Below are positions 44,051 to 54,800 of a stretch of 64,000 nucleotides of DNA, piece after piece (position 1 is the stretch's first letter; each line of letters begins with the position of its first letter). The notes under the pieces were generated by a model. It made no database searches, was not told where the DNA came from, and was given only the letters and a program-made list of their open reading frames with translations. The position numbers and the translations under genes were made by a program. This DNA comes from Liolophura sinensis (Eukaryota > Mollusca > Polyplacophora > Chitonida > Chitonidae), in contig NC_088295.1 of assembly GCF_032854445.1 (NCBI RefSeq), forward strand, positions 52,249,249 through 52,313,248, read 5' to 3'.

Positions 44051-44059
44051 CGGCATAAT

Positions 44060-44200
44060 TTAAACTCAAAACAACTTCTAAAAAATAAAAATAAAATATT
44101 GTTGAACTGACCATTCACTGACCATTCATTTAAACTCAAAACAACTTCTAAAAAATAAAAATAAAATATTGTTGAACTGACCATTCACTGACCATTCATT
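44060..44200. repeat. 70-bp exact tandem duplication
   Basis: TTTAAACTCAAAACAACTTC begins at about 44060 and again 70 bp later. The two copies are identical through CACTGACCATTCATTT, so the duplication is recent or an assembly artefact. Confidence 0.9.
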
Positions 44201-45410
44201 TGGTTTACTTTATAGGCATCACATATTAATATTTAACTTCGTTAAAAACATATTTTGAAAGACGCTTTTATCGTCTTATGTAACGTATATATGTGGTGTA
44301 TCCAGGAGAATATCTGAAGCTAGAGAAGTAAATAAATATAACAACGCTTAAATTGTGGGAATAGACACATGCAAGGCATGGAGAAAAAATAATATACACA
44401 TACCGCTATAAAAAACAATTTTGTAACTGGTAACAAAGTCGCAACAGGTAAGAACTTTTTTACCTCAAAATCAGCAATCAGCACGTAAAACTTCTTAACT
44501 CTCACGCACCGGACAATATACGATTTATCAAACTTTTTCTCTTTCGTTTGGTGTTTCTCCAAGCTTCCAAGTCCATTACAAAACCCAGTACCCTGATAAC
44601 CCAAATCAAGAACTGAAGAATACAAATTAACATGTACATGAGCAATACAATGGCAGTCAATTGCGTGGTGTAAGTGGACGCAAATTAGGAGAAAGTGGGT
44701 CAACATGTAGACGAGGTAGTATGTCGGCTTGCAAACAATTGTGGTATCATCACAAAGGCAGACAAATATGGCGACCTCCCTCCGTTGATGAAAATCAGCA
44801 CCAAACATCACCTAAAGTTTCTGGTCTACACAAAAAGAGCAAAAAAGTTTTTGAGGCTTTGAAAGAGATTAAAAGATTCAACAACGATGTTTTACCAGGG
44901 ATACCAGGGATCTAACCAATAAGAACTCTATGCTCAATCCAGCATTGTGACCTTTGCAGTGCTATGATTAAGTCTGGGTTCCAATCTCTGGCGTGTTCTG
45001 ATGAAGTCGGGGATCTAACCTGTTAGCCAGGAATGCGATCTTTACAGTTTCACGACGAAGGCAGGGATCTTATCTTTGGATTCCTGTTTCATTTCAGTTA
45101 ATTCACCTGATCTCTGGTGTCTTATCATCATATCACGACTCAGCTGAGCGTGCTACGATAAATTCATGGATTTATCTAACAGACATCATTGGATGCTTTG
45201 GACCATGTTTATAATTCCATCAACATATATACTACACGCCATAATGCACCCTTTCACTAATTACTTACGTCCCACTCACATAAACAAACTAGAAAAGCAA
45301 GAGGTGAGTTCACTAGACCATTAGTGGTCTTGATACAGGAACAATGATATTTCACGCCGTTTTAGCCATGGGATCATGACCTATGAGTTTGTTCAGCTTA
45401 TTTGTACTAT
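44200..45410. other. No supported gene; one long unassigned minus frame
   Basis: A 163-codon minus-strand open frame (44320-44811) is longer than most in the window, but I recognise no domain and see no splice context. Plus-strand 44661-44915 is likewise unassigned. Confidence 0.4.
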
Positions 45411-45414
45411 TTGA

Positions 45415-45795
45415 TGACCGCTTCGATGGCCTTATGGTTACAGCGTTCGCCCCCAGGTCAGGAAACACCGGAATCAAACCTGGGTCAGATTATACCAACG
45501 ACTTTTAAAATGCTACTTGCTGCTGCCTTGCTTGGCTGTCAGCACTCTGAGGTCAGAGCAATGAAACAGGATTGGTTGGCCCGATATCAGTTTAATGTGA
45601 CTGGGTGGTGTGTCATGTCTGGTGTCTTTGGCATGGTACTTCCGTGACGACAGCACTTTGGCGTCATGGGCGGGCCTTGCTACAAGAAGGCCCTACATAT
45701 GTATTGACATCTAATCACTCCTCGTCGTCATATGATTGAAAAGTTGCTAAGTATGAAGTTAAACCCCAATAATACATACATACGCACATACAGTT
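45415..45795 (+). mobile_element. Second tRNA-like SINE family, fullest copy
   Basis: Head GCTTCGATGGCCTTATGGTT and CCGGAATCAAACCTGGGTC look like tRNA A- and B-box regions. The body includes TGGTTGGCCCGATATCAG, and the 3' end is CGTCGTCATATGATTGAAAA, then GAAGTTAAACCCCAATAATA with (CATA)n. About 380 bp. Confidence 0.75.
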
Positions 45796-45833
45796 TCACC
45801 CAGTGCAGCTCATCAACTAGCTTTGTCTTGTTC

Positions 45834-46400
45834 ACGACAGAGGATGAGACCTGTCCTGGGGCGTAACGACAGAGGATGAGATGTGTCCTGGGGCATCACG
45901 ACCGAGGATGAGATGTCTCCTGTGGCGTCACGACAGAGGATGTGACGTGTCCTGGGCAACATGACCGAGGATGAAACCTGTCCTGGAGCGTGACGAGAGA
46001 AGAGACCTGTTTTAGGATGAGACGTGTCCTAAGGCGTCACGACAGAAGATGAGATGTGTCTTAGGGCATCACGACAGAGGATGAGGCATCTCCTGTGGCG
46101 TCACAACAGAGGATTAGACGTGTCCTGGGGCGTCACGACAGAGGATTAGACGTGTCCTGGGGCATCACGACCGAGAACGAGACGTGTCCCAGGACGTCAC
46201 GACATAGGATGAGACGCCTCCCAGGGCGTCACGACAGAGGATGAGACCTGTCCTGGGGCGTCACGACAGAGGTAGAGGCATGTCCTGTGGCGTCACGACA
46301 GAGGATTAGACGTGTCCTGAGGCAGCACGACAGAGGCTGAGACGTGTCCAGGGGCATCTCGACAGGGTTTGACCTCTGGTAGACATCTGGTGCATCTCGA
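45834..46400. repeat. 32-33-bp minisatellite, about 17 units
   Basis: Unit core CGTCACGACAGAGGATGAGA followed by CGTGTCCTGGGG. Units vary by substitution and small indels. CG-rich compared with the neighbouring sequence. Confidence 0.93.
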
Positions 46401-46409
46401 CAGAGGCAG

Positions 46410-47953
46410 GCGACTGCTAGGCCACTGTGGTATCCATCCCTTGATGGGCAATGGTGAATAACACAGTGGGTGTCACATACGATTGACTGTTCTAAATTCT
46501 TTATGCCAAGCTTTTTGAATGACCTGAGATTTAAATTCATTGTTTACCTTCAAAGATGATCCAAGAAACTATGTAAAATAAAAAAGGCACAAAAACACGG
46601 GAATAAACTGCATAGGCACGCACTCGCCTTTCAATTTCTTGTATTTCTTTAAAGGTCCATGTCTAGAGTTTGTACAACATTTTTCAACGCCCTTATCGGT
46701 GGACAAACATGCACGAGCCTTTGTTTGTTTTGTACAGCAACAACGAGGACAATGTGACAAGTGTCTGACAACTAATTATACAAATGACATTAAAGTCGAT
46801 ATTTTGTCTTGCAGGAAAAAAATGTACTTATTCCGCCAAGCTGATAGCCCGATGTCAATATCTCCCGCGTGACTCCTGTCCCACAAAGCCTAATGATCCC
46901 ATTAATGTCGCTCATTACTGCCCCTCCACCCATATCGCTCTCGTCATCCTTTCGATGTATCTATCCTTGAGTCGCTGGCTTGACCCACAGGGTATCCAGA
47001 CTGAGACAACTCAACTTACGGCAGCTTGCGGGGATAGATTCGAGCCACTCTCCGGCTAATGATTTGATTAAGTTTTAAATTGCTTACAAATGGTGATTTG
47101 TTGTTAGCAGGGAATTGCCGAGCCAGGAAGCTGAAGTATTCCCCAAGGAACCGGTGTGTTATACCTTGTCCTTTTCCATTACTGCGAGGGCTCTGCGAGA
47201 AGCTTTTAGCATTTCTAATCATGTATCATCAGCCAAGCTGAAATCAATGCTATTTATGGTTATACGACATGTTCGCTCAGCCTATTCGCTTTCCCAAGGA
47301 ACGGTTTACTGTTTCACGCTTCACGGGTGTACGACAGCGTTTGTTTTTCTCTTCAGTCTTTCTAGATTCTGTCCATTCAGGTTGCGGATTCGGTGTCTCC
47401 AAACACGCGTGTATTTACTATAGAGGTTAGTGCTTTTGTCGAGCTAAACATTGGAATGATGGGATAACAAATGACTGTTTTTAGATAGTTGGATATATTA
47501 CTGATGCAACATTGCCAATATTGACCTGCGGCGCTCTGATGGCAAAATTACACACAGGAGGGCGTCCTTGGTGGACTAGAGACAATAGGCAGGCGCGACA
47601 GTTATCTGCGGAGGACATCTTGAAGAGGCAGCATATATACTTGCTTGGAAATATCAAAATCTTTTTCTTTGATGTAACATCAAGGTGATTATAAAAGGCG
47701 GATACATGCATAAGTTCCCTTTTCGACTGATTAATCTGGATGTACGGTATATTACAATCTGACATCGTGCGGCAAGCAGGGTATCATACTATTTTGGACT
47801 AACAAAGGACGAGAGCTGAATAACGATGTAGGACCAGGCATTCAGTGCGGAAATTCTAGGTGCCTTTGGAACAGACTTCTTGTGAATCGGCCTGTGTTTG
47901 CGCAGCGGATGACAGCACTGTGTACCCCGAAATAGGACTTCGGCAAATTTACA
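46410..47953. other. Upstream flank / 5' UTR of receptor gene
   Basis: No supported coding exon. Open frames such as 47115-47423 (+) and 47481-47765 (-) are not recognisable. The receptor 5' UTR and promoter probably lie here, but no specific element can be fixed. Confidence 0.4.
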
Positions 47954-48893
47954 ATGAACTCAAATTCAACAGGAGAGGAAGTGCAACAGGGTCGCAATGA
48001 GAAGCTGGCGCAGCTCGAGGTGGCGGTTCAAGGTGTAATTCTAGCCTTCGCTTTAGTAGGTAACGGCCTGGTGTTATTTGCATTAACGCAACACGGTCGT
48101 AAAATCACCCGGCTGAGATTCTGCATTTTGCATCTGGCCATCGCTGACATCCTGGTAGCATTGTTTAACATCTTGCCGCAAATGATATGGGACATAACGT
48201 ACAGATTCCAGGGAAATGACCTGCTCTGTAGGCTGGTGAAATTCGCACAGGTGTTCGTGATGTATTTATCTACCTACATACTCGTGATTACGGCCATTGA
48301 CAGATATATAGCCATTTGTCACCCCTTTTACTTTGAAGGGGCCAGCAAGAGGCGCGTTAAAATAATGGTGATAATAGCCTGGTTTCTAGCAATTGCATTC
48401 AGCGCCCCCCAGACCATTATCTTCAAATATCAGCTAATCGACCCAGACCCAATGACGTTTGACTGCTGGGCTACATTCCAACCTCCTTGGACCATGACTG
48501 CGTACATAACTTGCTTTACTTTTCTGATCTACATAATACCACTTGCTATTTTAGTGTACACTTATGGAAGGATAGGGCTTGCCGTGTGGGGAGGCTGTTG
48601 TAACCCCACCCACAGGTACACTCACGCCTTAGCACCGACCCACGTGTCACATGTGTTCTCCGCGGATACATCGGCCACTCCCTCTCCGCCGTCATCAAGA
48701 CCGAATCTTAACGAACAGACTTTTACCGACAGTAGAAAGTTCTTCAACAATGAATCTGGCAAATCGGTGCCTCAAAAAGTGATTAAAACCATTCGCTTGA
48801 CGTTTGTGGTTGTGATTGCATATATCATTTGCTGGAGTCCTTTCTTCGTCACTCAGCTGTGGTGGTCGTATGATACTTCAGCACCAACTGACA
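47954..48893 (+). CDS. Receptor exon 1 (N-terminus to TM6/ECL3)
   Basis: ATG at 47954 is the first in frame, followed by a short hydrophilic N-terminus. The exon runs to ACA|GTAAGT (GT at 48894). Reading past the donor gives only nine more residues before a stop, which fits an intron here. Confidence 0.93.
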
Positions 48894-51800
48894 GTAAGTA
48901 TTTTGTAAGGTTTTTAGGTTAGCTTTGCTCAAGTAAGATAATAAACAACAGAATACCCCTGTGTAGCTAACACTTTTGGTTACAGCAAAAATAAAAATGT
49001 ACATGCATATTAGAGAATCTATCGATGGGGTACGTACTGATGTCTGGTGAAAAAGTGTACTCAGGACTGAACATTAGGCATCTTTTTCCTTGAAACATGA
49101 CTGCTTTAGGTTTGAACCGTAGCAGCACGGAAAGGGGAATGCACAATTGACCACCTTTCTTTTCGTGCTATAAATGCACTGCAAGGTGGAACTTTCTGAA
49201 CCTGGTGCTGAATATTTATTAATTTATTTATTTGATTGGTGTTTTACGCCGTGCTCAACAATATTTCACATGTACTACGGCTGCCAACATTATGGTGGGA
49301 AGAAACCAGGCAGAGCCCGGTTGGAACCCACGACCATCCGCAGGTTTCTAGCAGATCTTCCCACTTACGGCCGGAGAGGAAGCCAGCATGAAGATGGACT
49401 GGAACTCACAGCGACCGCATTGGTGAGAGGCTCCTGGGCCATTACGCTGCGCTAGCGCGCTAATCAACTGAGCCACGGAGGATTCCTTGCTCTGAATAAG
49501 ACATTGGCGTATTATATTGAGTATGTGATTAATACAGGTAATTTTCCAAGTATTGAACGAGAGTTGTCTGTTACCGGCTAAATGTTCATTATTCACTCAG
49601 TCTCACATCTTTAACGACCAGACACATCATTGCTCATTTTTTAAAGTGCCTCACACCAGCGATTGTCAGATAGTAAATTAGTCTAAGTACTGCCCAGTCA
49701 ATCTAGAACAGTGGAAAACACGTTCCCAACGATTCCAGTTAACTGCTTGGCACAGTTTTGTTTGTTTATCTTAGGCTTATATGAATGCGCTACAGCTTTG
49801 TGTTAGGCAAAACTATGATTTCTGTGTGTGGTTTTAGTCCCCGGCGGAAAATACTCCAAATAAAGTATTCTCTCCATTCTTCCGTCCCTTAACCGCTACC
49901 CGACGATCCTACTCTTCATTTCCAAAAAGACCATAAGGAATGTTATGTAATGTATCACTACCCGCCCATGTGGTATCGCGGCTTGGATGTCCTTTGAGTG
50001 ACAGATGACCCCATTTGTCCTTTGTTCGCCAATCGTTTTCTGGCGCGAAATTGAGCTTGAACACAGAACGTCTTTGTTACGGTACTTCTGTCTCCAGTCA
50101 GCCTTTACCTTATTTCTCAGCTTTCTACATCATCACATGCAAAGACAACAGGTGAGTTATATCATCAATGATGTAAAACTGCTCTTAAACTGTACATACG
50201 GGAAATATGACATGGTAAATCGCCTTTATGTTTCCAGCCTAAAAGCACTTATTTTATTGTTGTAATCCACGGGTCAGTTCAACGTTGTCCTTGAAGTAGA
50301 TAATTTTTAGTACCGACCTGTCGCCTTTCAGAATTTGGCTGCTTAATTGTGGTCTGTGAAATGTGGGGTGGGGGGTGGGTGTGGGGGGCATATAGGCAAC
50401 GGTGCAAAAGAAACTTAATTGACCTTCTTTTTGAATCTGATCACATTGGCGCAAAAAGTGAAGTGTTGTGTGTATGTTTTTAACTAACATAATGGTTTGA
50501 CATGTGCCCGTAGTATTATGTAATATAAACATATGGGACTATTTATATGTGTCAATTTATGGACAGTTCTAAATAAATATTATGGCATCCAGCAGAGTGA
50601 ATGGCGTATTAGTGTTTTCTTGGTAGTTTTAACACACACTTTTGTTTGGGAGTATAACTAGAATGTCACTGTTTTGGTTGTTTCACGATCCTCACAGATA
50701 AACATTGTTTGCTGTGTCCTAGTGTTTTGCATTCTGAATCAAATTACTCTGACACATTAATATAAACAGTTGACTATTTAGATATTTACCATAAAGATTA
50801 CTGACCTTGACCATTACGCTTTGTTTCTAATACAGCTATGATACTGTAATATGAGCAAAGTGGAGCAGGCTGTAATATTCGCAACATAGGGGAGGCAGGA
50901 GCCAGAGCTGATGGTAGAAACAGATGTAGACATTGCTTTTATGTTAGTTTCATTATGAAACTTTCTCACCAACTCCCAGATTAGTGTAGCTGTTTTGTAA
51001 TGCTATTTTCCTTATATGTTTATGATTTGATATTCTCTTTTTTCTGTAAGACGAATATTAATTCGGGAAAATATGATAAGTAGTTTAAATATTTGTGTTT
51101 TACGTGCATTTACTCACTGGTTTATTTTGTACACCCAGGTGAGGAAAGCTGACTTGCAGAGCCGGAAAGAAAGACCACTTCATCTTACTATTTTAAAGGA
51201 CGCACATTATGTCAAAACTAGCTACACGACTGTGGACGGGATAGGTCTTACAACCCATAAAGGAAGTGACCTAAACTTTTCCTTATTCATTCGAATGTAT
51301 TACTTGTTTGAGCTTTATCATTCCCAAAATGCTACCAACTTTTTGGATTTTTGCACATGGCTGTCCTCTTTTCACAAAGGCTCATTGTTTTAATTGTGCA
51401 TAAAAATTTACAGTAAACAGGGAAATTGATACACATATAGTTATTATAAATAAATATAGCTTTTCATGGTAATTTCAAAATTGACTTGTACTAAACGCTG
51501 TAAATTTTTAATTGGATCTAGCATCAGTACGCAGAATTTCTAACAACTGTCCTTTTTCTTTCCGTGATGCTATGTGTACTGGGCCATCACCCACTACACT
51601 GCCTTCTGTGTGAACTGGATTTTTTTGTTTAGATTTTGTACTTTCCCCTTTCTGTTTGTATATCTGAAAAATACATACTCTTTTTTCTATCTTAATTATA
51701 TGCTGCTTTTTTATGGTTTACGTGAACATTAACTCTTCCTTGCCTTTGGCGAATCTGTTCTGATAAGTGGATTGGAAGGTACCTATTTTTGTTGGTTTCC

Positions 51801-54800
51801 CATGTTTTGATGCATGCCTTCTGTAAGGCACGTTCGACTACATTCTTGTAAATGCATTAGGTCAGAATTATGCATGTACAACGCAGTGGATATATTAAGT
51901 ATTTTTTGTTACTTTAAAATCTGTTTTTATTGTACCTTAAACTTGTCTTATATAGCAGGTTTCGCATTTTGTTAAGCATGAAAAATAAATCCGGCTTTTG
52001 CTGTATTGCACAGTATGAGTCATCATCAATATTAGCCCACGTGCCAGACCTGATATTGGTACAACCTTGGGTGGCCAAATATAATTGGTACTAACATGTT
52101 TATAGGCTCAGCAGAAGGAAATTAAGATAATAATAACCTTTCAACAATGGTAACTTTTTCACGTATTCTGAAAAAGTGAATAATCATCATGTTCGGTATT
52201 GTGTAAATTACGAAAAGTAAGAGAAACGCCAGTATATCTCACATTCTCAGTCAATAAAAAAAACTAAGGCCATGTCAAAAAAACTGGTTTGTATTGTTTA
52301 TGACATACAGTAAATTCAGCAATACATTTTTCCCTAAACAGTGAATTTAATATGAGCTGTTAGCAGAATTTTCCTTGTGATGATATCTTTACATTCCAAA
52401 TTTGTAAGTTTTTCAGATGGTCTGATGCAATTTGATTCACAAAGCTATGTAGCAGAATTTTCCTTGGAGTGATACCATTACATTCAAAATTTGTAAGTTT
52501 TTCAGATGGTCTGGTGCAATTTGATTCACAAAGCTATGTAGCAGAATTTTCCTCGGAGTGATACCTTTACATTTAAAATTTGTAAGTTTTTCAGATGGTC
52601 TGGTGCAATTTGATTCACAGAGCTATGTAGCAGAATTTTCCTCGGAGTGATACCTTTACATTTAAAATTTGTAAGTTTTTCAGATGGTCTGGTGCAATTT
52701 GATTCACAAAGCTATGTAGCAGAATTTTCCTCGGAGTGATACCTTTACATTCAAAATTTGTAAGTTTTCAGATGGTTTGATGCAATTTGATTCACAGAGC
52801 TATGTAGCAGAATTTTCCTTGTAATGATACCTTTACATTCAAAATTTGTAAGTTTTTCAGATGGTTTGATGCAATTTGATTCACAGAGCTATGTAGCAGA
52901 ATTTTCCTTGTAATGATACCGTTACTTTCAAAATTTGTAAGTTTTTCAGATGGTTTCATGCAGTTTGATACACAAAGCTATGTACTTCTTTCCTTCACAA
53001 CTATACTTATTTAAGTTTAGATGACGTAAATTCAAAACTGTGGTGTCACATCAGGTTTTTGCACTGCTTTACTTCTGTATTCAAAATGTATAGAAACATA
53101 CATCTGTGCATGAGTTCTTAAAATGGACCTTAAAATGAAATATTTCAAGCAAAACATATGGATGTGACGTCACTGATGTAAATTTGGTCCCAACAAAATT
53201 TTACTGGGTGGAGAAAAGTATAGCAAGAAAAAATCTAACTATTTTTGTACCCTATGTTGCCCTTTATCGGGCAAATAAGTCTGTTTAATGTAAAATCTTG
53301 TGGTGTTCTGACTCCTGGGTGGCGATAAGTGTTAGTATGTCGAACGCCCTATAACAGCGTTGATGATTACACAACACATGCCCTGCTTCTAGATGTAGCC
53401 AAGATATTTTAAGATGAACAAATTACAAAGTACATTTTCTTCTTTCAAAGGTGCCTTTGATGAGCCTACCACCCAAACTTTGCCTAATATGTCTAAAAAA
53501 TCTGCTCCATCTCGTGCAGACGAGAGCATACATAGAGCAATAAGTTGATTCTTCACAATTTTTGCCCCTCTCCAACCCTTTTCAGTGAAACATGTTGCGA
53601 TCAAATCCTTGTCCGCCGCAGAGAAAACCATCTTGATTCAGCAAAACTTGTGCCTATCTGGCAGAAGGGTTCCTCCGACACTAGAGCCAGACAATTTTTC
53701 CAGACGACCCTTGATTGACGCGTCACACAGGTGCAGCGCGCGTTCTACTCATGACACCTGACATGTGATGCAATGTGGGTCACCGGAACGTGCGTTTTTG
53801 AGGCTAAAATTGGAAATTGGTCATTATATTAACAAAATCATGCCATTTGAATGTCTAAAGTTTGAAAGGGTTGAATAAAGGATAATGGAGGAAAGCAGCA
53901 TCAAAATACGGCCCATTTTTATGTCTACTCTATATAAACATGAACTGAAGGGATGTACCAAGTTTAAAACAGCAAGGACCTTGCACCTTGGGTGTAACCA
54001 ATATGTGAAATTTTGGGACTTGGCACATGAAATATATATATGTATACATGTAAGTATGTTGGGGTTTAACGTAATACTTAGCAATTTTTTCAGTCATATG
54101 ACGACGAGAATCCAATAGGTGTTTATACATATATCGTTTCTTCTTGTGGAAGGGCGAGTCCATGCTACCAAAGTGCTGCCGTCACTTAAAAATCATGCCG
54201 AAGACACCACACATGATACCCCACCCATTCACATCATACTGACATCGGGCCAACCAGTCCTGTTTCCTTGCTCCAACCTCTTACTGCTGAGTGCCAAGCA
54301 ATTAGTATATATGTTTTGTCCTGTAAAAGATCAAGGAAACTAAGGCTTATTTTTTTTTGTATTATATGCAAAGCTATAAGTCTGTTTTTCTTTTTTCTAA
54401 ATGTTTATTTCAGAACGCATTATATTATTATAGACTGCAGTGAACCACAGAATGTAAATGTGAGATGAGTATAAATATATTTAATTTTTTCCTATGCTTG
54501 TCTTCGTTTGTCATTCTTAGTTAGTCTGGTTCTATTTGACATGTTTAGACGCTAAGCATGTCTTCGTTTAGAGAGATCCTAGACATATGTTTAAGAATAT
54601 GCTAAATGATTAAACATGTTGAGGAGTATACTGTATAGGGATCTAAACGTGTGAAAAGTAACGGACAAAATACGTGCTTAGAATGACGTCTAGGCTCTAA
54701 ACGCCGTTTTTGCAGTGTAAGTGTGTTTAGTGATTAAGATAAATGTGATATATCGCTGTCGCACGAAATGTAAGTTCATTACTATGTCCAGAGAATTTTG

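Noticed and set aside
44320-44811. 163-codon minus-strand gene
   Set aside because: No recognisable domain, no plausible splice sites, Cys/Phe/Tyr-rich composition typical of chance translation of AT-rich DNA.
46229-46540. 103-codon minus-strand frame in the CG-rich minisatellite
   Set aside because: Repeat-derived (CRDATGHAS-type units) with no gene context.
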